NCBI RefSeq assembly: GCF_023559245.1
Contig: NZ_CP097462.1
Span: forward strand, 1,302,001 to 1,366,000
Direction: 5' to 3'
Length of the DNA stretch: 64,000 nt
DNA from: Sphingomonas sp. KRR8
GTDB lineage: Bacteria > Pseudomonadota > Alphaproteobacteria > Sphingomonadales > Sphingomonadaceae
A program made the position numbers and the translations under genes. The notes below the pieces were generated by a model. That model did no database searches. It was given only the letters and a program-made list of their open reading frames with translations, and had not been told where the DNA came from. Below are positions 9,139 to 20,550 of the stretch, in pieces. Within the stretch, counting starts at the first letter, position 1. The number at the start of each line of letters is the position of its first letter.

Positions 9139-9828
9139 TCAGGCCGCTTTCTTCCAGTTCGGCACCAGCTCCACGTGCGGCGGGCAAGGCGCGACAGCAC
9201 CGGCTTCCAGCCCATTCAGCTCATTGGCAAAGCCGTGGTTGACGTCGCGATGATGTGCCTCGTCGGCCCGCACCACCAGCACCACGTCGCGCAGGGTCGC
9301 GTCCTCCGGGAGGTTCCAATAGCGCTTGGCGATCGCCGGCGCCGGGACGTTGGGCGAGCGCCCCTCGTCGATCTCGGCAAGGTAGTGGGTGTAGCTGATC
9401 ACCGCTTCTTCCTCGAAGTAGCCGACCACCCGGTGAGCGGTGCGCTGGCTGACCAGATAGAGCGCGAAGAAGAACAGGTAGAACACCCACTGGGCGCCGA
9501 TGATCACCGCCCGCTCGAACCAGGTCGGCTGCGCCACCTCGATGAAGGTCATCAGGTGCATGCGCTCATTCTCCGCCTCGTCCATCAGCGTGCGGATCCA
9601 GCCCTTGTCGTCCTTCATCCGCCGCAGCGAATGGAGGTGGGTGATGGTCGCGCCGACCATCCCGGGCACCGCCGCGACCGTTTCCAGCACCACCGCGCGG
9701 TGACCGTAACGTTCCGCGAAGAAGGTATCGGCCGTCCACCGCAGCGCCTTGGTGAAGCCCAGCGCCACGCGGTCGGACAGGTTGGTCGGACGATGATGGA
9801 TGGACAGGTCGATGAAGGGGGCGAGCAT
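9139..9828 (-). CDS. alternative oxidase (AOX), diiron ubiquinol oxidase
   Basis: A 229-residue non-proton-pumping, cyanide-insensitive ubiquinol oxidase bound to the inner face of the membrane. The four-helix diiron site is intact: Glu49 in [13 protein letters not shown], Glu88 and His91 in [12 protein letters not shown], the [13 protein letters not shown] helix (Glu139/140), and Glu190/His193 in [13 protein letters not shown] hydrophobic segment ([11 protein letters not shown]) lies between helices. It lacks the plant N-terminal regulatory cysteine region, as bacterial AOX does. GGAG stands ten bases upstream of the ATG. An inverted repeat 70-95 bases upstream may be an operator. AOX is known in some marine alphaproteobacteria and Novosphingobium. 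Confidence 0.95.
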   Translation of the reverse strand: MLAPFIDLSIHHRPTNLSDRVALGFTKALRWTADTFFAERYGHRAVVLETVAAVPGMVGATITHLHSLRRMKDDKGWIRTLMDEAENERMHLMTFIEVAQPTWFERAVIIGAQWVFYLFFFALYLVSQRTAHRVVGYFEEEAVISYTHYLAEIDEGRSPNVPAPAIAKRYWNLPEDATLRDVVLVVRADEAHHRDVNHGFANELNGLEAGAVAPCPPHVELVPNWKKAA

Positions 9829-9898
9829 GACGATAACTCCGGGTTTGGCCAGCCATCCAAGTGGCTGTGAGGCCCAGATAGGCGCCGCCCGATCCGAC

Positions 9899-9924
9899 TT
9901 CCTTACGCATTGTTCCCTAAGGAA
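9899..9924. promoter_or_regulatory. possible operator upstream of alternative oxidase
   Basis: A perfect 7-bp inverted repeat, TTCCTTA at 9899-9905 and TAAGGAA at 9918-9924, separated by 12 bases. It lies 71-96 bases upstream of the AOX start codon, in the 155-base gap behind the TonB-domain gene. It could bind a regulator of the oxidase gene. No known consensus was matched. Confidence 0.35.
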
Positions 9925-9983
9925 AAATGCTAGTAGCCGCCGCCGCTTGTGCGGGGCCCTTCAGAGCCCGGACAGCTCGCGGA

Positions 9984-10805
9984 TCAATGCTCTGGAGCGA
10001 CCCACCTGACCCGGGCCGTGTCGATCACCGCCATCGGCCTTCCCGCCTTGTCCTTCGCCGGCGTGAACCGCACCCGCTCGTTGACGAAGCGGCAGGTCGC
10101 CCGGTCCAGGCTCGCGACGCCGCTGCTTCGCCGAAGCTGGCAGTCGCTCGCCTTGCCCCGCGTATCCACCCAGTAGCGCACCGATACTTCGCCCGACAGG
10201 CGGTCGCGCGCCGCATCGGGGGGATAGTCCCAGCTTCCCGTGCCCGGGCGCACTTCGCCTTGCGGCATGGTTCCTATCCTCGCCTGCTCGGCCCGGCTGA
10301 AACCCCAGCTGTCGAGCAGCCCGGCATTGCACTCGGCCAGCAGCGCGTTGATCCGGTCGATGGGCCCCAACGGCAGGGTCGCCGTCAGCGCGGTCGAGCG
10401 CAGCGTCAGCGGCTGCGCGCCGGACAGCGGCTGCGCCTCGCCGTGCTTGATCCTGTACCCGCCCAGGATCAGCGCCCCGCGCGCAAGTCCTGGGATGACG
10501 GACACGCGATCGTCCAGCTCGCGCCTGCCGACCGTCAGCTGGGCCTTGCGCCAGCCAAGCCCGACTTTCTCCCGGCTGTCGTCGATCCGGAAGGTCAGTC
10601 GCGCGCCCAGCCCGTTCGGGTCCGGCTCGATGGCGAACACCACAACCTGTCCCGCCACATCATACTGCCGCATCGCCAGGCAGCGCTGGTCACCGAAGTC
10701 GACCTGCCAGCCGCTGGTCGCCCGCGCGACCGGCGGTTCTTTCGCTCCCACGGCTGAGCTCATCACCACCGCGGCCGCTGCCAGCATGGACATCGCTACA
10801 CGCAT
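9984..10805 (-). CDS. periplasmic protein with TonB-like C-terminal domain
   Basis: A 273-residue exported protein. It has a signal peptide (MRVAMSMLAAAAVVMSSAVG), a beta-rich middle part of unknown type, and a C-terminal TonB-like domain: YPPDAARDRLSGEVSVRYWV, DTRGKASDCQLRRSSGVASL, RFTPAKDKAGRPM. It lacks the TonB N-terminal membrane anchor and proline linker. It is therefore probably not an energy transducer but one of the secreted TonB-C proteins frequent in sphingomonads. ATG 10805 has a GAGGACAGAGAG leader; an in-frame upstream ATG at 10826 precedes the signal peptide. Confidence 0.8.
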   Translation of the reverse strand: MRVAMSMLAAAAVVMSSAVGAKEPPVARATSGWQVDFGDQRCLAMRQYDVAGQVVVFAIEPDPNGLGARLTFRIDDSREKVGLGWRKAQLTVGRRELDDRVSVIPGLARGALILGGYRIKHGEAQPLSGAQPLTLRSTALTATLPLGPIDRINALLAECNAGLLDSWGFSRAEQARIGTMPQGEVRPGTGSWDYPPDAARDRLSGEVSVRYWVDTRGKASDCQLRRSSGVASLDRATCRFVNERVRFTPAKDKAGRPMAVIDTARVRWVAPEH

Positions 10806-10838
10806 ACTCTCTGTCCTCGTCACCAAACGCCGGCGGGA

Positions 10839-13800
10839 TCAGATGATGCTGATCCCGTTGGTGATGTCGGCACCAAGCAGGACCATATGTTCCTGCGATT
10901 CAGAGAAGGCCAGCAGCAGGTCGCCGCGGCTCATTCCGGCATCCAGGCGCGCCGTCCAATAGTCGTGCCCGGCAGTGTCCGACCCGCGATCCAGCGTGTT
11001 GTGATACATGTACTCGACCATCTGACTGTTGCTGAGGCTGGCGGTCAGCCCGCTGAACTCGGGTGAAGCGGCAAAGCCATTCGCCACCTGCTGAAGGCTC
11101 AGTGTGCCGCTGTGGATGGCTTCGGACCAATAGATCAGGCCGCTCGCGTCCGGATGGCGATTGGCGAAACCGTCGTACAGTAAGGCCACCGCCTGATAGG
11201 TGTCGTCGGTGTTGAAGTAGCCCTTGTTGACGATATCGGCGGTCAGCGCCCGATGCTCCTGCGATTCCGAGAAGCCGATCAGCAGGTCGGCGCGGTCGGC
11301 TCCGGCCTGGAGCTGACCAACCCAATAGCTCTTGCCGGCGGCGTCCGACGGGCGCCCTAACGCGGACTGGTAGAGGAACTCGACATAATCCGCGTTGCTC
11401 AGGCTGCCGGTCCTCGCCTGGAATTCCGCACTCGCCAGGAACGCCGCGGCGACCTGCTTGAACGTCGTCCCATGATCCTCGACGGCATCGACCCATTGAT
11501 CGAGACCGAGGGCGTCTGGCTGGCGGTGGAGCACCGTGTCGTACAGCCGCGTAATCTCGGCGGCGATGCCATCGGGATCGAAGATCAGCGTGCCGTCCTG
11601 GAACTGAACCCGCTCGATTCCGGTCAGCGCGTCGGTCCCGGTCTCGGGGCCGCCCGCCACCGTTCCCGAACCACTCTGATATTGCACGGCATAGGAGCGG
11701 AACAGCCCGGAGTAGATGGCGGTATCGAACCCGCTGCCGCCGTTCAGCGTGTCGCTCCCGGCGCCGCCGATCAGGGTGTCGTTGCCCTCGCCGCCTTCCA
11801 GACGATCGTTGCCCTGCTGTCCGCTGAGAACGTTGTTCTGGGCATTGCCGATCAGGACGTTGTCGAGTTCGTTGCCGGTGCCATAAGCGGCAAGGCTGCC
11901 GGTCAGCGTCAGCTGCTCGACATTGGCCGTCAGCTGATAGCTGATCGACGATTGAACAAGGTCGGTACCCTCGCCCGGCCGCTCCACCACCACGTCGCCG
12001 GCATTGTCCACGACGTAGGTGTCGTTACCTTGACCGCCGGCCATGGAGTCCGCGCCCGTTCCGCCGTCGAGCACGTTCGCGCCGGCATTTCCCGTCAACA
12101 TGTTGTTGCCGGTGTTGCCGGTCGCATTGATGTTCGCGGTGCCGGTCAGCACCAGATTCTCGACGTTGGCGCTCAACGCATAGCTGACCGACGCCTGGAT
12201 CGTATCGTTGCCTTCGCCGGCCAGTTCCCGAATCACGTCGCCGACATTGTCGACGACATAGGTATCGTCGCCCAGACCGCCGGTGAGCACGTTGTTTTGC
12301 GCGTTGCCGGTGATCACGTTGTTGAGGGCGTTACCGGTACCGTTGACCTGCGTTCCGCCCGACATGTTGAGATTTTCGACGTTGGACGGCAGCGTGTAGT
12401 CGATGGTCGCCCGGACCTCGTCGATGCCCTGGTCCGCAACTTCGGTGACGATATCGCCGGCGTTGTCGACGTCGTAGATGTCGTTGCCGGTGCCCCCGAC
12501 CATGGTGTCCGCGCCGGCACCGCCGTGCAGGATGTCATCGCCGGCGCCGCCCGTCAGTTGATCGTTGCCGGCGCCGCCGTTCAGCACGTCGTTGCCGCCG
12601 CGTCCGTCGAAGATGACTCCGACCGTTCCGTCGTCACGATAAGCGTTCACGCTCAGCGTGTTGGCGTTATCGTCGCCGGAAACCGTGCTTGCGCTGCCAG
12701 CCGTCGTGACCACGACATTCTCGATGCCGGTGACGATGTAGCTCGCCGAACCACCCTGTGCCGTGTGCGCGGCCAGGTCGATGGTGAAGCCGGTGGCCGC
12801 GTAGAGAGTATCGTTTCCAGCCCCGCCGTCGATCACGCCGCTGGTCGCGGCACCGGTGCGGCTGGTGATGGAGAAGACGTCGTCACCCTCGTCGCCGCGA
12901 AGCACCATGTTGGGCCCGCCCTGCAACGTGTCGTTGCCCGCCCCGCCCCGCAATTCGAAGGTCGACATGTCGCTTGAGGGAAAGGCGACCGTGTCATTGG
13001 CGCTGCCGAGCTGCAGATGCTCGATACCGGTGACAGTATAGACGTTGCCGTAATAGCCGCTGCCCAGGGTGATGGTGAAGCCACCGGCTGCCACCTGGAT
13101 CTGCGCTCCGGGAGCGCCGCTGAGGTTCAGCGTGTCATCACCTGACCCACCGTCGATGAGTGAGGTTGAATAATAATATCCCGACCCGGCGCCATTCCAG
13201 GTGAAGTTGATGAGATCATTACCCGATCCCGCCCGCACGAACGACGTGACTCCGGTCACGGAAATCGTGTCGTTCCCGGCGAAGCCGTAGACGAACGGGC
13301 TGGTGACGTCGGCGATGACATCGTCGCCCGAGGTTCCCGGAGACGAGACGATCTTGGTGAGATCCACCAGTTGCACACCGGAGGCCCCGATCACCGAAAG
13401 GTAATGGCCGTCGGGCGAGGTCGCCAATTCGTTGCCGTACCCGCTGTATCCGTAGGAGGACAGCGTCACGCTGGTGCTGTAGCTGCCGCTCAGGCTCCAG
13501 TCCGCCGTCGACAGCGCCAGGATCGTCCCCTCGGGCCGAAGCAGGTAAAGCTTCGTGCCATCGCTGCTGAAGGCAGCACCGATAACCCCGCCGATCTCGG
13601 GGTAAAGCGTGATGAGCGAGACCTGGCGGACGAGGCTTCGGTTGTAGACGTTCAGTCCGACGCCCTCGAAGACAAGGTTTCCGTCGGGCGAAATTGCTTG
13701 AACGCCGCTGTTGAAACCGGAAACATCGTCGGCATACAGGCCATGGCTGGCCGTCACACCGGTCCCCGATGTGTAGACGTAAACGGGCGCGTCCGAGATG

Positions 13801-14342
13801 TTGTGCGGCGAGAAGGCCACATAGCGGTCGTCCGGCGTGGAGTTCAGCGTTCCGTCTTGCGCGTAAGTGGCCGTGCCCCGCGTGAAGACACCGGTGCTGA
13901 AATCAAGGGTGGTGAGCGGCTCCCAACCCGAGCCCAGGAAGTTCTGGGACATGAGCACCGTGCCGTTTGCAAGATAGCTCACGTCATAGAAGGCGCCATC
14001 GTAGCCAGTGGCGTGATTGACGAAGGTTTCCGTGGCGCCAGTAACCGTATCGAGACGGTAGACGTTGTAATCAGCGGTGCGTGACCATTGGTCTCCCGAC
14101 GTCGAAACCGCTGCTGTGCCAAGCGCAACGATGTAGCGCCCGTCGGCCGAGATATCGATGGCGCCGATGGGTCCACCGAGCCCCCAGGAAGCGAGGAAAT
14201 TGCCGGTTGCGGTGCTGTAGACGGTGATCGAACTGCCGCTGGCAGTATAAAGGTAAGTCCCATCTGGCGAGAAGGCCGTGTCAGAGACGACATTGCTTCC
14301 CAGAATGCGCAGGGCGCCATCCGGCTGAGTTGATATAGGCAC
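10839..14342 (-). CDS. giant RTX calcium-binding protein with beta-propeller and DUF4214 domains
   Basis: A 1167-residue secreted protein. Residues 1-340 look like a WD40/YVTN-type beta-propeller with repeated 'SPDG.YL' blades (FSPDGTYLYTASGSS, ISADGRYIVALG, TSPDGHYLSVIGASG). Residues 340-920 carry hemolysin-type calcium-binding nonapeptides, densest around 585-620 and 845-870 (GGAGNDQLTGGAGDDILHGG, GGEGNDTLIGGAGSDTL), with repeated 'NVENL.L.G' linkers. From about 924 to the end are two to three DUF4214 modules (RLYDTVLHRQPDALGLDQWV, QVANGFAASPEF, FSESQEH). RTX proteins of this kind leave through type I secretion. The start is a GTG with GGGGGGAGAG nearby. No T1SS genes are adjacent. Confidence 0.92.
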   Translation of the reverse strand: MPISTQPDGALRILGSNVVSDTAFSPDGTYLYTASGSSITVYSTATGNFLASWGLGGPIGAIDISADGRYIVALGTAAVSTSGDQWSRTADYNVYRLDTVTGATETFVNHATGYDGAFYDVSYLANGTVLMSQNFLGSGWEPLTTLDFSTGVFTRGTATYAQDGTLNSTPDDRYVAFSPHNISDAPVYVYTSGTGVTASHGLYADDVSGFNSGVQAISPDGNLVFEGVGLNVYNRSLVRQVSLITLYPEIGGVIGAAFSSDGTKLYLLRPEGTILALSTADWSLSGSYSTSVTLSSYGYSGYGNELATSPDGHYLSVIGASGVQLVDLTKIVSSPGTSGDDVIADVTSPFVYGFAGNDTISVTGVTSFVRAGSGNDLINFTWNGAGSGYYYSTSLIDGGSGDDTLNLSGAPGAQIQVAAGGFTITLGSGYYGNVYTVTGIEHLQLGSANDTVAFPSSDMSTFELRGGAGNDTLQGGPNMVLRGDEGDDVFSITSRTGAATSGVIDGGAGNDTLYAATGFTIDLAAHTAQGGSASYIVTGIENVVVTTAGSASTVSGDDNANTLSVNAYRDDGTVGVIFDGRGGNDVLNGGAGNDQLTGGAGDDILHGGAGADTMVGGTGNDIYDVDNAGDIVTEVADQGIDEVRATIDYTLPSNVENLNMSGGTQVNGTGNALNNVITGNAQNNVLTGGLGDDTYVVDNVGDVIRELAGEGNDTIQASVSYALSANVENLVLTGTANINATGNTGNNMLTGNAGANVLDGGTGADSMAGGQGNDTYVVDNAGDVVVERPGEGTDLVQSSISYQLTANVEQLTLTGSLAAYGTGNELDNVLIGNAQNNVLSGQQGNDRLEGGEGNDTLIGGAGSDTLNGGSGFDTAIYSGLFRSYAVQYQSGSGTVAGGPETGTDALTGIERVQFQDGTLIFDPDGIAAEITRLYDTVLHRQPDALGLDQWVDAVEDHGTTFKQVAAAFLASAEFQARTGSLSNADYVEFLYQSALGRPSDAAGKSYWVGQLQAGADRADLLIGFSESQEHRALTADIVNKGYFNTDDTYQAVALLYDGFANRHPDASGLIYWSEAIHSGTLSLQQVANGFAASPEFSGLTASLSNSQMVEYMYHNTLDRGSDTAGHDYWTARLDAGMSRGDLLLAFSESQEHMVLLGADITNGISII

Positions 14343-14571
14343 GCGTTACTCTCCCCCCGGTTCGTGAGGGGAACATGTTCCAAACTCAAATCGACATCAA
14401 GTTTAATACCTCCAGTTGTTTATCTTGGATCAACCAAGTCTGACCGAGGACGAGACAGTAACCCAGAGCGACACCTCGGAACGGACGCTGCGACGTTCGG
14501 ATCGATCCGCCTTGCCAATCCGCGACTGATCCCCATCTCGTTTCCTCGCCTGGCGCCCGCGCTTGCCTCCA

Positions 14572-14586
14572 GAACGAAAACGGAAC
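14572..14586. promoter_or_regulatory. LexA (SOS) box upstream of uvrA
   Basis: The sequence GAAC, seven bases, GAAC (14572-14575 and 14583-14586) is the reverse complement of the alphaproteobacterial LexA operator GTTC-N7-GTTC. It sits 46 bases upstream of the uvrA start, where an SOS operator is expected. The rest of the 290-base gap behind the RTX gene shows no gene I can support. Confidence 0.82.
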
Positions 14587-14632
14587 AAACTCACTCCATG
14601 CTGACTCATATCCTGAAGCATAGGCTTGCCGT

Positions 14633-17692
<3,060 letters not shown>

Positions 17693-17695
17693 AGC

Positions 17696-18379
17696 TCAGC
17701 TTCGGTGCTTTCTGAAGACGAAGCACTCAAGCACGTACTTGTCACGGCTTAATTTGGGCGAGATTCGACCTCTAACTCCGTCTAAGGTTAGTCGTTGATG
17801 CAGATCGAGCGACAGCCCTGCCTCATTTGCAAGTTCTACTTGCTCGTCAAATGCCATTGTTAACGATGGGACAAGCAACTTCTCGCCGCTTCTTGTCAAG
17901 AATTCGGCATATTTCGTCTGCTCGTCATTTCGGAATGATACAGCCCATTCGTGATCCGGGAGCGTGATCAGATAACGCCCCCCTGATGCGAGTATCCGAT
18001 GAACTTCGGTCATTGTTTCTAAATTGTTGTACGGATCACCTAGCGAGGAAACAATAGTGTCGAAGAATGAGTCGCGACAGGGAGTCTTGTGCGCATCTGA
18101 GATGAAATGATTTGATAGAAATGGGAACCAATGAGAAGAATACTCTAGCATCTCTCTGGATTTATCTTGAACTGTTAAGCCGAGAAGACTTCTCCCGTGC
18201 TCTTCCAATATTTCTGCAACGACAGAGCGACCTGCCCCTATTTCAAGTACGGTTTTAGACAAATGGAGGTGTGCACCTATAAATTTTCTGCTTAGCTGCC
18301 TAAAGTTATCACATGTTGGGTGGGCGTCCGGGTCGTAGTACTCGTGAGCCACAGCATCGTAATTAGCTATTGTGTTCAT
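17696..18379 (-). CDS. class I SAM-dependent methyltransferase (accessory)
   Basis: A 227-residue methyltransferase with motif I VLEIGAGRSVVAEILEEHG, a post-I acid region (LLGLTVQDKSREML), and motif IV/post-IV FFDTIVSSLGDPYNNLETMT followed by LASGGRYLITLPDHEW. The substrate cannot be inferred. The gene is AT-richer than its neighbours and uses codons (ata, tta, aat, agt) rare in uvrA, which suggests horizontal transfer. Its ATG at 18379 overlaps the upstream gene by 17 bases, so they form an operon. It converges on uvrA with three bases between the stops. Confidence 0.85.
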   Translation of the reverse strand: MNTIANYDAVAHEYYDPDAHPTCDNFRQLSRKFIGAHLHLSKTVLEIGAGRSVVAEILEEHGRSLLGLTVQDKSREMLEYSSHWFPFLSNHFISDAHKTPCRDSFFDTIVSSLGDPYNNLETMTEVHRILASGGRYLITLPDHEWAVSFRNDEQTKYAEFLTRSGEKLLVPSLTMAFDEQVELANEAGLSLDLHQRLTLDGVRGRISPKLSRDKYVLECFVFRKHRS

Positions 18380-19244
18380 TGTTAACAAGTTCCGCTAAGT
18401 TGATGCCAATTTTTAGTTGGGAACTAAACCGCTCCAGTTCAAGTAGAGCATTTCCGAGTTCTACAACCTCTTGGATGGACTCACAGCGCGAAGAGAATGC
18501 TGCCGCCTGTTGATCATTACCAAATAAGTTCACCAATTCAGAGTCGAAGTAGATAAGGCCACGAGGTTTTTTAAAAATTTCGTCTTTCACCATGACGGCA
18601 ATACAAGAGGGTTTTTTCTTAGCTTCCTGAGCTTCTCCTGGCGTCATGCTCCAATGCTCAATCAACTGTTGAGTTCGTTGGGCGCTCCCTTGAAACGCCG
18701 CCCCTACGCCGCGAGATGTAAAAGTTCTCCAAGCAAGCCCGATTATGCCGTACCTTGAGGAGAATCGTCGTCCTGCTTTCCGGCCACCTGCTGTGCTCGC
18801 TGGGTGAAAATACTCAGTCAACTGGTACAGAAAGTCCTGAAAAATTACGTCTGGTATATGGACTGTGAAACGTAATTGAGAAGCCGGTGGGATTGGCGTT
18901 TGGCCAAAGAACGAATTGATGATCGCCCAAGCGGCTGATTCAAGCCTATCCGCGATAAATAGTCCCTCAGAAAAAACCTTGATCTCGCTGTTGGTTTCTT
19001 TGATGAGACTTGTGAAAGTTTTTTCGGTGTCGCGTTTGATCCGGTCGAGTGTCGTCCTATCAAGTTCAACTTCAAAACCTGCGAATGCGAATCTTCGCAC
19101 AAGCGGAGCGTCCCTGACTGCTCCCTTTATTTTCTCTATATTCCTGATCAACATCATCGCAGTGACTACGAGCGCTAATGGCCACGCCACACTTGCGAGC
19201 AGAGAAGCGAAATCCTTCCAGAACTGAGTAGAGCAGGTGCTCAT
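18363..19244 (-). CDS. membrane-anchored protein with possible GAF-like sensor domain (accessory)
   Basis: A 293-residue protein of unknown function. One transmembrane helix (LLASVAWPLALVVTAMMLI, about residues 14-32) is followed by FAFAGFEVELDRTTLDRIKR, a charged helix, and then a larger soluble domain. In that domain SSRYGIIGLAWRTFTSRGVG, CIAVMVKDEIFKKPRGLIYF and DSELVNLFGND have the pattern of a GAF-type fold; that is inference from pattern only. It is AT-rich like its partner methyltransferase, with which it overlaps. ATG 19244 is chosen because the helix begins soon after; the frame continues to 19379 and could add a second hydrophobic segment. The 298 bases upstream hold no gene I can support. 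Confidence 0.65.
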   Translation of the reverse strand: MSTCSTQFWKDFASLLASVAWPLALVVTAMMLIRNIEKIKGAVRDAPLVRRFAFAGFEVELDRTTLDRIKRDTEKTFTSLIKETNSEIKVFSEGLFIADRLESAAWAIINSFFGQTPIPPASQLRFTVHIPDVIFQDFLYQLTEYFHPASTAGGRKAGRRFSSRYGIIGLAWRTFTSRGVGAAFQGSAQRTQQLIEHWSMTPGEAQEAKKKPSCIAVMVKDEIFKKPRGLIYFDSELVNLFGNDQQAAAFSSRCESIQEVVELGNALLELERFSSQLKIGINLAELVNNEHNS

Positions 19245-19542
19245 AACGGTGATAGTCTTCGTCAGTGTTCTGGTAATAGGCCGACCCACAGCCAGAGTAC
19301 TGCTCGATAGTGTGAGAAGACCCGCGGCGGCTATCGCTTGGCGGATCGTGACGAAGTCGGTGAATCGGCTCGTGCGCATACTGAGTTAATGGAGCATCGC
19401 GGGGAGGCAGCAAAGCTCTAGTTTGAGCGTTGTTGGGAACGTCTATCGGAGAACCGGATGGTGCATTCCGGCTGCCCGGCGCCTCACCCATACCGCCCAA
19501 AGCCCCAGCGGAACGCGTCCCGCACTTTCCCGTTCTTCCCCC

Positions 19543-19782
19543 ATGGCCTTCACCCAGCTTGATCCGCCCATGCCCGTCCATGTCCTCGACCGCGGGAGCG
19601 GGATGGCGTTTGCGGTGATCGACTATGGGCCCGAGTTCGACCTCCTCTGGGTTACCGGCATGGACGAGGGCGGCGAGGTGTGGTGCGTCCCCAACCCGCA
19701 GGTCCGGCTCCAGGCCAACTGGTCGATGGGCCGCAAGAAAGCCGCCGGCAAAGTCCCCAACCTCGCCGCCGTCGTAGGCTAG
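19543..19782 (+). CDS. small conserved hypothetical protein
   Basis: A 79-residue protein. It opens with FTQLDPPMPVHVLDRGSGMA, followed by AVIDYGPEFDLLWVTGMDEG, EVWCVPNPQVRLQANWSMGR. The pattern 'PPMPV.V...G...VIDYG.E..LLWV...D..GE.W..PNP..R..AN' is one I associate with small sphingomonad and phage-borne proteins, without a function. No clear ribosome site precedes the ATG. The gene lies in the accessory stretch between uvrA and the yccA-like gene. Confidence 0.6.
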   Translation: MAFTQLDPPMPVHVLDRGSGMAFAVIDYGPEFDLLWVTGMDEGGEVWCVPNPQVRLQANWSMGRKKAAGKVPNLAAVVG

Positions 19783-19794
19783 GCGCTGCCTGTC

Positions 19795-19824
19795 CATCAT
19801 TGCGAGCGAAGCGCCGCAATCCAG
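19795..19824. repeat. short palindromic repeat (REP-like)
   Basis: An imperfect palindrome with arms ATTGCG and CGCAAT around AGCGAAGCGC, ending in CCAG. Related strings (CTGGATTGC...GCAATGA type) recur between genes in many proteobacterial genomes. It lies in the 111-base gap between two small plus-strand genes. Confidence 0.5.
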
Positions 19825-19893
19825 TGCCTTCCTCTCATTAGCTTGAACGAGGATGAACTCGACGCCTTCGCCGTCGGCTTCTAGCCTCACTTC

Positions 19894-20421
19894 ATGCAAG
19901 AGGCTCTCCGGCAACGACTCATCGAGACCCTGCTGGGTAAGCCGCTCGTCGGCAACGCGTTCCGGGGAACGCTCGTCGAAGCCATTGTGGCCGAGGCGCT
20001 GGAGCCCGAGTGGCGCTGGTGCGCGGAAGGGTGGGCCTCATTCGACTTCGTCGCCGCCGACGGAACTGGCCTCGAGGTAAAGCAGTCGGCGGCACGACAG
20101 GACTGGCACGACGACCGCTCCCGCCCCTGCATCGGCAGGTTCGATATCGCCTCACGGACCGGGCGCTGGGAAGGCGCAACGTGGGTGGATGCCCCCGGTC
20201 GCGCCGCCGCGCTCTACGTCTTCGCCCACCATCCCGTGTTCGATCCGGCCATTGCCGACCACCGCGAGCCCGAGCAGTGGCGGTTCTATGTCGTGCCGGC
20301 CTCGCTGCTGCCCCATCAACGCTCGCTCGGCCTCACCGGTGTGCGGGCGCTCGCCGCCGCAACCTCCTTTGCAGAACTGCGGACCGTGGTTGCTGCGGTA
20401 AAAGCGACCTTGCGGAGGTGA
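19894..20421 (+). CDS. putative PD-(D/E)XK nuclease-like protein
   Basis: A 175-residue protein I recognise only as a fold guess. It has a helix with Glu30 (GTLVEAIVAEAL), then Asp51 in WASFDFVAADG, then Glu61-x-Lys63 in GLEVKQSAARQDW. That is the E...D...ExK spacing of PD-(D/E)XK nucleases, as in the YraN protein at 25.3 kb. The later part, AALYVFAHHPVF and WRFYVVPASLLP, resembles the beta strands that follow the core in restriction-endonuclease-like proteins. It stands alone, with no methyltransferase or helicase beside it. The first copy of a structured repeat starts directly at its stop. Confidence 0.7.
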   Translation: MQEALRQRLIETLLGKPLVGNAFRGTLVEAIVAEALEPEWRWCAEGWASFDFVAADGTGLEVKQSAARQDWHDDRSRPCIGRFDIASRTGRWEGATWVDAPGRAAALYVFAHHPVFDPAIADHREPEQWRFYVVPASLLPHQRSLGLTGVRALAAATSFAELRTVVAAVKATLRR

Positions 20422-20426
20422 GGAGC

Positions 20427-20550
20427 CGCCACGGAGTAAATCCGTGAGGGTCGATCACGCTGGGCGTGCCGCCCACCTGTCGGCCGGTCTGCGGCGTCTC
20501 TCGGCCAAGCTCACGGTTGCTGCGCAACCGCTCCATTGCCCTCGGCGCCT
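20427..20550 (+). repeat. structured repeat, copy A
   Basis: Three hairpins in series: 20430-20446 (CACGGA, loop GTAAA, TCCGTG), 20456-20468 (CACGC, TGG, GCGTG) and 20514-20530 (CGGTTGC, TGC, GCAACCG), ending CTCGGCGCCT. It aligns over its length with copy B at 20.84 kb in the same orientation and with nearly identical spacing. Confidence 0.75.

Noticed and set aside
11720..12610. Repeated GC-rich units in the RTX gene considered as a CRISPR array or satellite
   Set aside because: The periodicity is the 27-base code for RTX nonapeptides, in frame throughout, with no constant repeat and variable spacer pattern.
11472..12977. 501-codon open frame antisense to the RTX gene
   Set aside because: The repeated RTX codons make a long open antisense frame with alternating valine/aspartate patterns. 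No independent protein character.
19072..19914. 280-codon minus-strand frame overlapping two other genes
   Set aside because: It spans unrelated composition zones, overlaps the membrane-protein gene and the 79-residue gene, and shows no recognisable motif.
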